DNA of 64,000 nucleotides from Oceaniovalibus sp. ACAM 378 (GTDB taxonomy: Bacteria > Pseudomonadota > Alphaproteobacteria > Rhodobacterales > Rhodobacteraceae). Each line of letters opens with the position of its first letter. Position 1 is the first letter of the stretch. Positions 55,552 through 64,000 of the stretch are shown here, one piece after another. A model generated the notes under the pieces. The model ran no database searches. It was not told where the DNA came from and saw only the letters and a list, made by a program, of their open reading frames with translations. The position numbers and the translations under genes were made by a program. The stretch is taken from NCBI RefSeq assembly GCF_008085915.1, contig NZ_VSJK01000008.1, forward strand, positions 124,001 through 188,000. The letters run 5' to 3'.

Positions 55552-57558
55552 TTTGGCCAAAAGCCGGTTTCCCGGCCCGGGTCGCGGCAGGGGGCCATGG
55601 GTCAGACGGTCGATCACCACTTCGACCGGGCAGGGGGCGTTGGTGACCGGATCATGATATCGGGGATAACCGATCAGAACCGCATGGGCCAATTGAGCCA
55701 GGGTCGGGCGGGCACTGCGCCGCTCCGGTGTCGGCGCAAGTTCATCCGTCAGGCCCCAGCCGGCATAGAAGGGCACGCCGAGGCAAGTTACGGATTTGCC
55801 ACGTAAAAGCGCCTCGAAGCCTAAAAGAGATGTCATCGTCCAGATGTGATCGCAGGCGTCGATCAGACGGGTGGGGTCGGTATCCCGGGCGATATGGTCG
55901 GCATATTTGTGCGCCTCGACTTCGGCAACATTGCCCATGCGCAAGCCCTTTTCCACGTCCGGGTGAGGCTTGTAAACGATGATCGCGTCTGGATGCGCCT
56001 GTCGGGCACGACGTAACAAATCGAGATTGGTCCGACAGTCCGAACAGCCGCTTCGGATCGAGGCGTCGTCTTCCACCTGACCGGGCACCAGAATTCGCAG
56101 CCCTTTGCCAAGATCGGGATAGGTATCACGGCCAATGTTGTATTTAGATAAGTTCTGTCGCGTTATCGCAGCAATTATCGACTCGGATTGTTGAATTTCT
56201 GAAGGTGTCAATCCGACACTCAGTCCGATCAAACGTTCCAGCCGCGAGGGTCGGGTGGGATCGTAATAGATGCCGAGATCGTCGGTGACCAGTGACAGGG
56301 GCGGAATCAAATCGGCCCCCAGCCCGCGTGATCGCAAGAATCCATCTTCGACGCGAAAGATCCGCGCGGCGCTGTGAGCGTGCGTTTCCTTGCCTGCCCA
56401 AATCAACAGAGAGCGACCTGTTGCCGTCGCCTTTGCACTTGCTCGGGTTGGATCATTTTCGAAGATCAGCGGTTTGGACTGTCCGAATACTTTTTGCAGT
56501 GGTCCGCGTTTCCACAGCCGCATGCCGCTGGCCACATGGCCGCGATGATCGTCGCGCCAGGCCCGCACCTGCGATTCGAGAATCGAAAGGGCATCTTCCA
56601 AGCTGCACAGCCGGTCGCGGAACGGATCGTACCACTTGGGATAGAGGATCATGGCGGCGGCAAACAGTTGCGCGCGGGTCAGGCGGCGTTCGCGCCGGGG
56701 TACCGGGTTTTCATCGTCGGAGAGGCCCCACCCGCCATAGAAAGGCTGTCCGAACACCCGGGGACGGTGGCCCGCACAGATCGCCTCAAACCCGATTTGC
56801 GAGGTCACGGTATAGACAGCGATGGCGCCTTCCAGCAGCGCCTGAGGCGATACGGGATCGGTGAACAGATGTGTTCTGCCATCCTGCACTGACTCGTCAT
56901 AATGTCCGGTTTTGTATCCTGATTGCGTCTCGGGGTGGGTTTTTATCAGGATTTTCTTTCCGGGATGTTCGATTTGTGCAAAGGCCAGCATCTCCGCGAA
57001 CATCGATTCCGATCCGTTTCCGAGCCGGATTGATGCATCGCCACGCGTTTGATCGATGACCAGTACATAGCCGGGATCGGGTATCGGCGCGGCCGGATCG
57101 AAGGCGTTGTATTTCGACAGATGGTTCCGGCGGATTCGCACCATGGCGTCACGGGCGCGGTTCAGCAGCGCCGTATCGTCCAGAGGATGTTTGGCCAGCA
57201 ATAACTCAAGATCGGAGGGGTGCGATGAATCGAAATGCACGCCCCGGGTATCGAGATGCAGGCCCAGCGGCGGACTGCCCGAACGACCGGGGTGAACCGA
57301 GCGCAGGAAGGCATCCTCGACGCGCAACAGCCCCGCGCCGCTGTGCCGGGACATCGCTTCGCCCCGGTGGGCAGTGGGGCTGTGGCCCCAGACCCCGATC
57401 AGATCGTCGGCACCGGGCTTGCCCAGCCGCAGGGCATAGCCCGAGAGCGTCAGGATGCGGCGGATCCGTCGGCTCAGAAAACCACCATTGTAAATAAAAA
57501 GCCGCCGGGAGGTCGGCCCCCCGGCGGCAATATCCTCAATCAGTGGATCGGGTGTCAC
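55510..57558 (-). CDS. kpsC: Capsule polysaccharide beta-Kdo transferase, KpsC type
   Basis: A 682-residue protein built of two related halves. Each has a RVEDGFLRS/RVEDAFLRS block followed by an LGIYYD/RGVHFD-type block and a late FYGGWGLSDDE/FYAGWGLTDE block. This is the layout of KpsC, which adds alternating Kdo residues to the phospholipid anchor of group 2 capsules. GTG at 57558 overlaps the stop of the upstream OPX gene (GTGA), so the two are coupled. An ORF start 23 codons earlier lies inside the OPX gene. Confidence 0.88.
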   Translation of the reverse strand: MTPDPLIEDIAAGGPTSRRLFIYNGGFLSRRIRRILTLSGYALRLGKPGADDLIGVWGHSPTAHRGEAMSRHSGAGLLRVEDAFLRSVHPGRSGSPPLGLHLDTRGVHFDSSHPSDLELLLAKHPLDDTALLNRARDAMVRIRRNHLSKYNAFDPAAPIPDPGYVLVIDQTRGDASIRLGNGSESMFAEMLAFAQIEHPGKKILIKTHPETQSGYKTGHYDESVQDGRTHLFTDPVSPQALLEGAIAVYTVTSQIGFEAICAGHRPRVFGQPFYGGWGLSDDENPVPRRERRLTRAQLFAAAMILYPKWYDPFRDRLCSLEDALSILESQVRAWRDDHRGHVASGMRLWKRGPLQKVFGQSKPLIFENDPTRASAKATATGRSLLIWAGKETHAHSAARIFRVEDGFLRSRGLGADLIPPLSLVTDDLGIYYDPTRPSRLERLIGLSVGLTPSEIQQSESIIAAITRQNLSKYNIGRDTYPDLGKGLRILVPGQVEDDASIRSGCSDCRTNLDLLRRARQAHPDAIIVYKPHPDVEKGLRMGNVAEVEAHKYADHIARDTDPTRLIDACDHIWTMTSLLGFEALLRGKSVTCLGVPFYAGWGLTDELAPTPERRSARPTLAQLAHAVLIGYPRYHDPVTNAPCPVEVVIDRLTHGPLPRPGPGNRLLAKLQGVFASRAALWR

Positions 57559-58685
57559 TCGGAGATGCTGCTGAGGCCGTCGACGGTGGTCACGGCTCCG
57601 GTGAGTGCGTTCAAGGCCTTGGTCCACTGCACATAAGGAGCTTCGGTGACATAAACGGTGTCTTGATCGCGGATGACGAAATCGCGCGCCTCGAACATGC
57701 CGTTTGGTGCCGTCAGATCGAGCAGATAGATCATTCGCTGCGTGCCCTTCAGATCGGAACGCCCCAGCACCTGATTGGCGATTTCTTCGGGTTCGTTGCG
57801 GAATACGAACACCCCTGTCGGATCGGCAAGCGAGGTCGACAGGCCACCGACCTGGGCTATCGCCTCGATTGCGCTGATGGTGCGGGATTCGAATTCGATC
57901 CGGTTTTGCGTGCCCGTGGCACCCAAGGCAGTGAACGAGCGGCGGTCCTGTTCGACAAGGATCCGGTCACCGCCGCGCAGTGCGATATCAAGCTGCGGGA
58001 ACTCATAGAGATCCTGAAACCAGACTTTGCCTTTTTGCCCGCCACGAATCACCGTGACCTGAGCGATCTCAGTCGGAATTGCGATGCCGCCCGCCCGTGC
58101 CAGCATGGCCGAGAGGGTTCGGGTGGGACGCTCGATTGCATAGACGCCCTGTGCACCGACGCCACCGGTGACCGAAACTGTGGTTCCGTCCCCGGCCAGA
58201 CGACGCACCTGCACCTGAGGGTCGGGGGTCTGGCTGTCCAGCTTTTCGGTGATGATCCGGCGGATCGCCTCGGGCGAATTGCCGGCGGCCTTGATCCGGC
58301 CTGCATAGGGCACAAAGATGTAACCCGATCCGTCGACTTGCACTTCCTCAAGCACGGTGGACGACAGGCCTTCGTTGGTCAGCAACCCGTCATCGACGTT
58401 TTCATAGATCGTCAGGCCCAGCGTATCGCCGGGCGAAATGGTGTCTGATCCAACGATTCCGGCATTCCGGAACCCCGAGGTAAAGCCCAGAGCGGGCACG
58501 ACGGCGATGGCACGCGTGACACGCGAATTGACGCCGACGATGAAGGCGTCGCCCGACCGTTGCACCGATCCTTCGAAGATTTCACGCTTGCTCGGCCCCG
58601 AACGGGGCAAGCCGCAGCTGGCGACCGTTGCGGCAAGCGCGATCAGGGCAATGGACTTTGCCCAGCGCGATCCCTTGATTTTCAC
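57555..58685 (-). CDS. Polysaccharide export outer-membrane lipoprotein (OPX; Wza/KpsD class)
   Basis: A 376-residue lipoprotein. Its signal peptide ends in the lipobox VASC near residue 24. A Poly_export/SLBB pattern follows (ISPGDTLGLTIYE, SGYIFVPYAGRI, VTVTGGV-type SLBB repeats). It should form the outer-membrane conduit for capsule. The GTG start has GAGGAG 8 nt upstream, with the site in the loop of a short GGTC/GACC hairpin. It lies 96 bp after kpsS. The ABC transporter and KpsE-like genes are not in the window. Confidence 0.88.
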   Translation of the reverse strand: MKIKGSRWAKSIALIALAATVASCGLPRSGPSKREIFEGSVQRSGDAFIVGVNSRVTRAIAVVPALGFTSGFRNAGIVGSDTISPGDTLGLTIYENVDDGLLTNEGLSSTVLEEVQVDGSGYIFVPYAGRIKAAGNSPEAIRRIITEKLDSQTPDPQVQVRRLAGDGTTVSVTGGVGAQGVYAIERPTRTLSAMLARAGGIAIPTEIAQVTVIRGGQKGKVWFQDLYEFPQLDIALRGGDRILVEQDRRSFTALGATGTQNRIEFESRTISAIEAIAQVGGLSTSLADPTGVFVFRNEPEEIANQVLGRSDLKGTQRMIYLLDLTAPNGMFEARDFVIRDQDTVYVTEAPYVQWTKALNALTGAVTTVDGLSSISE

Positions 58686-58781
58686 TGCTCGGTCTCCTCG
58701 ACCTTATTGTTCTGCCTCAGGTATTTTTTTTATCAAGCTACGGGACGGAGTGTTAAAATGCTACTCCCGAAGTATTTTGCG

Positions 58782-60071
58782 TTACTTCACCAATCGCAAC
58801 TGTTGCCTTGGAGCCGCTGTTCCGTGGGTCAGCGCATCATAGGGATCGTCAGGCACCAGCATCATGTCGACCACCTGTCGCATCAGGCGTCTGCGCCCTG
58901 ACGTTGAATAGAAACCGCCGGCGACCTGACTGGTTTCCAACAGAAAATGACGATAATCGCGATAGGCGCGGCTGTCAGGTCGGGTTGCCTGAGTGAAGAA
59001 ATCGGCGATCGGCTGTGTGCTGACAAATTCCGGCTTGGCATAGACCGCATCGCCAAAAACCTTGAGCGGAAGTCCGCGCCACAACACCTGCTGGGCGGCG
59101 GTGGAATTGACGGTCACGGCGCTGCGCGCATGGTCGAGCAGTTGGGCGAGCTTGCCACCCCGTACATAATGCACCCGGTTTTCGACGCCATTGGCACGGG
59201 CCAGCCGCCTGACATCGTGCCTTTGCGGCACGCGCCCGTCTTCAAGCGGATGCGCCTTGAACACCAGATGATGATGGGTCGGTGCGCCGTGCGCAAAACC
59301 CTCGATCACCAGCTTCAGAAATTCCGCGGTCGAGGTGAACGGCGAATGTTTCTGAAAATTGCTGTCATGTTCAAGTTGCAGCAACGCCAGATGATAGGGA
59401 AAGCCGCCGTTCCTGATCTTCATCGTTGCCAGAACCCGGTCGGCCCACAGCATCGGCATCAACAGCAGTCGTTTCAGGTAAAGCCGGAATTCCTGTGTAA
59501 CCGTCTGTGCCCGGTGCGGGCGGAAACCGGAATACCGACGGTTCGCGAGCATGACAAAGGCATGGTACAATGCGCCGTAAAAGATGTGGTGGCGCATGTC
59601 GCCCCAATGCGCCGGCGCTTCGGGCATTTCAAGTTCGGCACTGGCCAGCGCCGCCTGCATATCGGCGATGGACATATCCATCAGCCGCGAATTTCCGTTC
59701 GATCCACCCCGTTCATAGGTCACCCAATAGGGGCGCAGATAGCCTTCTTCGAACACATGCACGGCCAGACCCCGGGCGCGGGCATGGGACACGGCCTGTG
59801 CATGAATGGGCCGCGTATCGCCATAAATCACGATGTCGGTGACGCCATGTTCTGCGACCAGCGCGGCAAAACAATCGGGCCAGGTGTCGGGGCTTTCGGT
59901 AAAGGCGTGATATGTCGCAGGATCATGCCAGAAGAACTGATCGCCACGGTTGAACCCGACGCGCCGGGTTTGCGCTCCGGCCGCACGCAGCATGCGCGAC
60001 AGGCGGGAAAAGACCGGTCCATGCGGGCCTTGCAGGAACAGAAAACGGCGCTGGGTCGGGTGTCGGTTCAT
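58782..60071 (-). CDS. kpsS: Capsule polysaccharide Kdo transferase, KpsS type
   Basis: A 429-residue protein of the capsule synthesis family, with FLFLQGPHGPVFSRL at the N terminus, VFEEGYLRPYW near residue 115, and a late VTVNSTAAQQVLWRG block. KpsS adds the first Kdo to the lysophosphatidylglycerol anchor; KpsC then extends it. The ATG at 60071 has GGAAGA 6 nt upstream. The frame is open 44 codons further, across repeats before ribE, without support. Confidence 0.88.
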   Translation of the reverse strand: MNRHPTQRRFLFLQGPHGPVFSRLSRMLRAAGAQTRRVGFNRGDQFFWHDPATYHAFTESPDTWPDCFAALVAEHGVTDIVIYGDTRPIHAQAVSHARARGLAVHVFEEGYLRPYWVTYERGGSNGNSRLMDMSIADMQAALASAELEMPEAPAHWGDMRHHIFYGALYHAFVMLANRRYSGFRPHRAQTVTQEFRLYLKRLLLMPMLWADRVLATMKIRNGGFPYHLALLQLEHDSNFQKHSPFTSTAEFLKLVIEGFAHGAPTHHHLVFKAHPLEDGRVPQRHDVRRLARANGVENRVHYVRGGKLAQLLDHARSAVTVNSTAAQQVLWRGLPLKVFGDAVYAKPEFVSTQPIADFFTQATRPDSRAYRDYRHFLLETSQVAGGFYSTSGRRRLMRQVVDMMLVPDDPYDALTHGTAAPRQQLRLVK

Positions 60072-60172
60072 CGTCGGTCTTCCGTTCAGGCTTCCGTTCA
60101 GGCGATTGTTCACGCATCCGGCAACACGACCCGGCAGATCAGGAATTACCCACAAATTGGACAATGGAATGT

Positions 60173-60228
60173 CAACGCAGGGGCGTTTGCGCGGAAATGC
60201 CAACGCAGAGGTCTTTGCGCAGAAGTCT
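60173..60228. repeat. Imperfect 28-bp direct repeat between kpsS and ribE
   Basis: Two adjacent copies begin AACGCAG at 60175 and 60203, each followed by a G-rich triplet and TTTGCGC-G/A-GAA. They lie between the divergent kpsS and ribE. They could be operator half-sites or a residue of slippage. No FMN riboswitch consensus was seen here. Confidence 0.45.
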
Positions 60229-60328
60229 CAGCGCTGTGACGTTTCAATGCCGCCGGCATCGTCTTGCCTTGCGGCGACCAGCGGAATACCTGTCGCGCAG
60301 AGGTACAGGGCGCGCAAGGGGGAACAAC

Positions 60329-60931
60329 ATGTTCACAGGCATCATCACCGATATCGGCGAAGTTCTGAAGGTTGAGCAGCAGGGCGATCTGCGGGCACGC
60401 ATCGCCACGCAATACGACATCGGCGGCATCGACATCGGCGCGTCCATTGCCTGTGACGGGGTATGCCTGACGGTTGTGGCGCTGGGGGATGATCCGCAGC
60501 CCTGGTTCGACGTCCAGATCTCGGCGGAAACTGTCGGTGCGACGAACATCGGGCGCAACGGCTGGCCGGTGGGCAAACGGCTGAACCTTGAACGCGCGCT
60601 GCGGGTCGGTGACGAATTGGGCGGGCATATCGTTTCCGGGCATGTCGATGGTGTGGCCGAAATCACTGCCATGCATGACGAAGGCGACAGCACTCGCGTC
60701 ACTCTGGTGGCACCCGACCATCTGGCACGGTTCATCGCGCCCAAGGGGTCGGTGGCGCTGAACGGCGCCTCGCTGACGGTGAACGAGGTTGACGGCGCGT
60801 CCTTTGGCATCAACTTTATCCCGCATACGAAATTGGCGACAACATGGGGCGCGGCGGCGGTTGGTGATCCGGTGAACATCGAAATCGACACGATGGCGCG
60901 GTATGTCGCGCGCTTGCAAGAGTTCGGCTGA
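60329..60931 (+). CDS. ribE: Riboflavin synthase, alpha subunit
   Basis: A 200-residue enzyme made of two similar lumazine-binding halves (MFTGIITDIG and GGHIVSGHVDGV mark them). It dismutates two molecules of 6,7-dimethyl-8-ribityllumazine to riboflavin. The ATG at 60329 has AAGGGGG 6 nt upstream; longer frames upstream run through the direct repeats and are not supported. It is separated from ribD by the three capsule genes. Confidence 0.95.
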   Translation: MFTGIITDIGEVLKVEQQGDLRARIATQYDIGGIDIGASIACDGVCLTVVALGDDPQPWFDVQISAETVGATNIGRNGWPVGKRLNLERALRVGDELGGHIVSGHVDGVAEITAMHDEGDSTRVTLVAPDHLARFIAPKGSVALNGASLTVNEVDGASFGINFIPHTKLATTWGAAAVGDPVNIEIDTMARYVARLQEFG

Positions 60932-61071
60932 GTCCGCGCACCCGTACCAAGCACGCCCTGCGAAGGGTTCCTGGTGGCGATAACGGCATGCGACCCGGGG
61001 TCAGCGCCCGTTTGACGGCTGGTCATCCCCGCCTGCCTGCGCTATCTGCCGCGCAAACGCGGAGTGCTCAA

Positions 61072-62181
61072 ATGAACGACCTCAAAAGCCATTACCATGA
61101 CGCCGTATCGTCGATCGAAGAAATTCTCGACGATGCCCGGAATGGCCGAATGTTCATCCTTGTCGATCACGAAGACCGCGAGAACGAGGGTGATCTGGTG
61201 ATTCCGGCTGAAATGGCCAACGCCGAGGCGGTGAATTTCATGGCCACCCACGGGCGCGGCCTGATCTGCCTGACGCTGCCGGGCACAAGGATCGATGCGC
61301 TTGGGCTGCCCCTGATGTCGTCTCACAACTCGTCCCGCCACGAAACCGCGTTCACAATTTCAATCGAGGCGCGCGAAGGCGTGACCACGGGTATTTCCGC
61401 CCATGACCGCGCGCTTACCATTGCCACCGCCATCGATGACACGTCGACCAGCGCCGACATTGCCACCCCGGGCCACATCTTTCCCCTGCGTGCCCGCGAA
61501 GGTGGCGTGTTGGTGCGTGCCGGCCATACCGAAGCGGCGACCGATATCGCCCGCCTTGCCGGGCTGAAGCCCGCCGGTGTGATCTGCGAGATCATGAACG
61601 ACGACGGCACCATGGCGCGGCTGCCCGATCTGGTGGCCTTCGCCCAGCGTCACGGGCTGAAGATTGGCACGATTTCCGATCTGATCGCCTATCGCCGCCG
61701 CAACGACAACCTTGTGCGTGCGGTCACCGAACAGACGGTCACCTCCGAGTTCGGCGGCGACTGGACCATGCGGATCTACACCGACGAAACCCAAGGCGCG
61801 GAACATATCGCGTTGATCAAGGGTGATCTGTCGGGTGACGAGCCGGTTCTGGTACGCATGCACGCGCTCGATCCGCTGCTGGATGTGATCGGGCTGGGCG
61901 GTGTCGGGCGGTCGCGCGAATTCGGCGATGCGATGGAGGCAATCGCCGCCGAGGGGCGCGGTGCGCTGGTGCTGCTGCGCGATCTGCACATGAAACTGTC
62001 GGCGGAAAGCGAAGTGTCACCCCAGACCCTGCGGCAATACGGGCTGGGTGCACAGATCCTGTCGTCGCTTGGACTTTCGAAACTGATACTGCTGACCAAT
62101 TCGCCCCAGCCGCGGGTGGTCGGGCTTGAGGCCTATGGCCTTGAAATCATGGGCACCCGCAAAATCTCGGAGATCGGATGA
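61072..62181 (+). CDS. ribB: 3,4-dihydroxy-2-butanone-4-phosphate synthase with degenerate GTP cyclohydrolase II domain (RibBX)
   Basis: A 369-residue protein. The N-terminal RibB domain (about 1-205) keeps HEDRENEGDLV, THGRGLICL and AGHTEAATDI. The C-terminal RibA-like domain keeps EHIALIKGD but has VRMHALDPLLDVIGLG where active enzymes have HSECLTGD and two further zinc cysteines, so it should lack GTP cyclohydrolase II activity. Such proteins are known in proteobacteria as RibBX. A true RibA must be elsewhere. ATG at 61072 with GGAG upstream. It overlaps ribH by 4 bp. Confidence 0.93.
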   Translation: MNDLKSHYHDAVSSIEEILDDARNGRMFILVDHEDRENEGDLVIPAEMANAEAVNFMATHGRGLICLTLPGTRIDALGLPLMSSHNSSRHETAFTISIEAREGVTTGISAHDRALTIATAIDDTSTSADIATPGHIFPLRAREGGVLVRAGHTEAATDIARLAGLKPAGVICEIMNDDGTMARLPDLVAFAQRHGLKIGTISDLIAYRRRNDNLVRAVTEQTVTSEFGGDWTMRIYTDETQGAEHIALIKGDLSGDEPVLVRMHALDPLLDVIGLGGVGRSREFGDAMEAIAAEGRGALVLLRDLHMKLSAESEVSPQTLRQYGLGAQILSSLGLSKLILLTNSPQPRVVGLEAYGLEIMGTRKISEIG

Positions 62182-62711
62182 TGGCCGGACAATCGCACTA
62201 TACCCCACCTATGCCCCAATTTGACACGCCAGTGAAATTGCTGATCGTCGTTGCGCCTTATTACAAGGACATCGCCGATGATCTGGTCGCGGGTGCCAAG
62301 GCGGTGGCTGAAAGCGCCGGTGCGGCATGGGATCTGATCGAGGTGCCCGGCGCGCTGGAAATTCCCACCGCGATCCGCATTGCGCAACGCACCAGCAATT
62401 TTGACGGGTTTGTCGCGCTGGGCTGTGTGATCCGTGGCGAAACGACCCACTATGATACGGTATGTAACGACTCTTCGCGCGCGCTGACCCTGCTTGGGCT
62501 GGACGGCTGCTGTGTCGGCAACGGTATCCTGACGGTCGAAAACCACGGACAGGCGGTGGTGCGCGCCGGTGAACAGGACAAAGGGGGCGGGGCTGCGGCA
62601 GCGGCCCTGCATCTGGTGGCCCTGTCGCGCAAATGGTCCCGCACACCCAAAGGCATCGGGTTTCAACCCGGCAGTTACCGGGTTGCAGGCGAGGGGCCGG
62701 TGACCGCATGA
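62178..62711 (+). CDS. ribH: 6,7-dimethyl-8-ribityllumazine synthase
   Basis: A 177-residue enzyme that condenses the RibB product with the RibD-pathway product. Blocks VVAPYYKDIAD, PGALEIPTAI, GCVIRGETTHYD (with the catalytic His) and NGILTVEN are present. It starts in the ribB stop and ends in the nusB start (both ATGA), so the three are tightly coupled. Confidence 0.96.
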   Translation: MMAGQSHYTPPMPQFDTPVKLLIVVAPYYKDIADDLVAGAKAVAESAGAAWDLIEVPGALEIPTAIRIAQRTSNFDGFVALGCVIRGETTHYDTVCNDSSRALTLLGLDGCCVGNGILTVENHGQAVVRAGEQDKGGGAAAAALHLVALSRKWSRTPKGIGFQPGSYRVAGEGPVTA

Positions 62712-63172
62712 CACCCCCGACAAAAAGACAGATGAAATCGGCCTCCCGGCTTTATGCGGTACAGGCATTGTTCCAGATGGAACATTCATCCGAGACTGCC
62801 GACAAGGTGCGCGCCGAGTTCGAAAACCACCGTTTCGGTGCGATCTATGACGAAGACGAGATGATGGAAGGCGATGTCGACCATTTTCGCGCCTTGCTGG
62901 ACGGAGCGGTGAACAATCAGGCAAAGATCGACCAGATGACGGACCGTGCGCTTGTGGCCAAATGGCCCATCGCGCGGATCGATCCCACCCTGCGCGCGCT
63001 GTTTCGTGCGGCAGGGGCCGAATTCGTGGCCGCAGATACGCCGCCCAAGGTGGTGATCAACGAATACGTCGACGTGGCCAAGGCGTTCTTTCCCGACGGG
63101 CGCGAACCCAAATTCGTCAACGGTGTTCTTGACCACATGGCCCGCGAGGCAAATCCAGGCGCTTTCACCTGA
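62708..63172 (+). CDS. nusB: Transcription antitermination factor NusB
   Basis: A 154-residue RNA-binding protein for rRNA antitermination with NusE (S10) at boxA. SASRLYAVQALFQME is at the N terminus; VVINEYVDVAKAFF and FVNGVLD are at the C terminus. The ATG overlaps the ribH stop. Linkage to ribH is conserved across many bacteria. Confidence 0.96.
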   Translation: MTPPTKRQMKSASRLYAVQALFQMEHSSETADKVRAEFENHRFGAIYDEDEMMEGDVDHFRALLDGAVNNQAKIDQMTDRALVAKWPIARIDPTLRALFRAAGAEFVAADTPPKVVINEYVDVAKAFFPDGREPKFVNGVLDHMAREANPGAFT

Positions 63173-63179
63173 GTGCCGG

Positions 63180-63941
63180 TCAGACCGGATCGGACGTGGT
63201 GATCCGGTAGCGTGCCAATTCGTCGGGTAAAAGAATATATATCTCTTCGGGCGGGGTCAGCAGCGCGTGGCGCATGACCATCGGGTCGATGCCCATCTCA
63301 TCGAGGTATCCCATCACCGCGCCTTGACCGCGCTGGATATCCTTGACCGCCAAAAAGGCGGGCAGCACCGTATTTTCGCCGAAATAATGCTGATGAACGC
63401 CCACCCAGGCATCCTCGGGCACGTCGCGGACCATCCCGGCGGCGAGGATATAGGGGCAGGCCGACAGGCAGACATCGCCAGACGTCAGTTCGGTGTTCAT
63501 ACCTGACGCGCGAACCGCGCGCCCGATGTCCAGTGCATCCATCACCGATCCTCCGGGGCTGTTCAGCAGCAGCGCGTCAAACGGGCGATCCTCGGCGGTA
63601 ATATAATCGGTGAACCGTTTACCATCGCCCGGTGCAATGGTGCCGATCAGCCGCAACGCGCGCGTGTCTCCCCGCTCGACCGGTTCAAAGGTCAGCCGAT
63701 CAGGCATGTTGGCAGGAGAGGGGAACGGACGGTCGGCCGGGCCTGTTGGCAGGTCGGATGGCCGATATCGCCGGGTCTGGTCGCCCGGTCGCACCGGGGT
63801 GTCGAGCCGTGGCGCCTTGGGGCTAAAGGAAAACCCGCGCCATCCGTCGGCCATGTCGGTGCCGAACATCAGCAGCGCCATGGCCAGTTGCAGGCCCAAT
63901 ATGCCCTTGATCAACCCCGAGGACGATACCCCGAACCTCAC
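63180..63941 (-). CDS. Membrane-anchored ClpP/crotonase-fold-like periplasmic protein
   Basis: A 253-residue protein. One N-terminal hydrophobic segment (about 10-27) and a Pro-rich linker are followed by a ClpP-like domain with LLLNSPGGSVMDAL and DVCLSACPYI, whose Ser could be the nucleophile position. It matches the predicted periplasmic COG3904 family. Catalysis is unproven. The GTG start at 63941 overlaps the stop of the next minus-strand gene (GTGA). It converges on nusB, leaving 7 bp. Confidence 0.72.
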   Translation of the reverse strand: MRFGVSSSGLIKGILGLQLAMALLMFGTDMADGWRGFSFSPKAPRLDTPVRPGDQTRRYRPSDLPTGPADRPFPSPANMPDRLTFEPVERGDTRALRLIGTIAPGDGKRFTDYITAEDRPFDALLLNSPGGSVMDALDIGRAVRASGMNTELTSGDVCLSACPYILAAGMVRDVPEDAWVGVHQHYFGENTVLPAFLAVKDIQRGQGAVMGYLDEMGIDPMVMRHALLTPPEEIYILLPDELARYRITTSDPV

Positions 63942-64000
63942 TCTGCCGCCTCGCTTACGGGGTGGGGTCTGGGCGGTTGGTCACGGGCAGTGGGGGTGTC
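63938..64000 (-). CDS. 3' end of an unidentified gene (partial)
   Basis: The minus strand is open from the window edge to a TGA at 63938-63940 and ends VSEAAE, a common C-terminal style in this group. The stop overlaps the following GTG start, as in a coupled operon. Only about 20 residues are visible, so no product can be named. Confidence 0.4.
   Translation of the reverse strand, partial: DTPTARDQPPRPHPVSEAAE

Noticed and set aside
60204-60328. FMN riboswitch upstream of ribE
   Set aside because: The conserved RFN element sequences were not found; only a short direct repeat is present.

Overview
The window is chromosomal DNA from an alphaproteobacterium of the Rhodobacterales (Rhodobacteraceae/Roseobacter type). 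Pointers are the high-GC coding with many GTG starts, a complete dcw (division and cell wall) cluster with DUF2484 genes between murC and murB, a RibBX-type riboflavin enzyme, a free-standing Hint-domain protein, and a DUF1127 gene followed by CUCCUCCC-loop (cuckoo/CcsR-type) RNA hairpins. No prophage, insertion sequence, CRISPR array or rRNA is visible. Genus and species cannot be fixed from what is seen here.

Layout. 1-4.4 kb: the 3' end of an NAD(P)H-hydrate repair gene, trpG-trpD on the minus strand, and a proline-rich divergent polysaccharide deacetylase. 4.6-9.4 kb: a Hint-domain gene, tRNA-Leu(UAG), tRNA-Gly(GCC) and pyruvate carboxylase. 9.7-14.6 kb: an L-lactate-dehydrogenase-like flavoenzyme, an rRNA methyltransferase and a UvrD helicase. 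14.7-16.0 kb: a receiver-like gene converging on a minus-strand unit of DUF1127 plus 12 tandem CUCCUCCC hairpins. 16.3-40.6 kb: mrp, a long regulatory leader (UpsM-like terminator, MraZ-type boxes), then mraZ-rsmH-ftsL-ftsI-murE-murF-mraY-murD-[baiN-like, minus]-ftsW-murG-murC-[three small membrane genes]-murB-ddl-ftsQ-ftsA-ftsZ and lpxC. 40.7-47.9 kb: bamD, recN, a truncated Hsp70-like gene, a D-lactate/glycolate-type FAD oxidase and a CLC channel. 48.0-52.1 kb: dnaG-rpoD. 52.0-53.9 kb: a sulfotransferase, a small exported protein and YjbQ. 54.0-63.2 kb: nrdR-ribD, then a minus-strand group-2-type capsule block (kpsS, an OPX lipoprotein, kpsC), then ribE-ribBX-ribH-nusB. The right edge holds a ClpP-fold-like periplasmic protein and the last codons of another gene.

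How the parts relate. The dcw cluster makes peptidoglycan precursors (MurB-G, MraY, Ddl) and builds the divisome (FtsL, I, W, Q, A, Z). Its leader and the ftsZ promoter carry candidate regulatory sequence: TGGGA/TCCCA boxes at 10-bp spacing, a strong terminator just before mraZ, and GANTC (CcrM-type methylation) sites. A second dense GANTC group lies in inverted repeats before rpoD. The riboflavin operon is split by the convergent or divergent capsule genes.

The most notable element is the DUF1127 plus 12-hairpin anti-Shine-Dalgarno RNA array at 15.13-16.03 kb. Five 119-bp tandem units each encode two CUCCUCCC loops. Each stem class pairs fully only on the minus strand, which fixes the transcribed strand.
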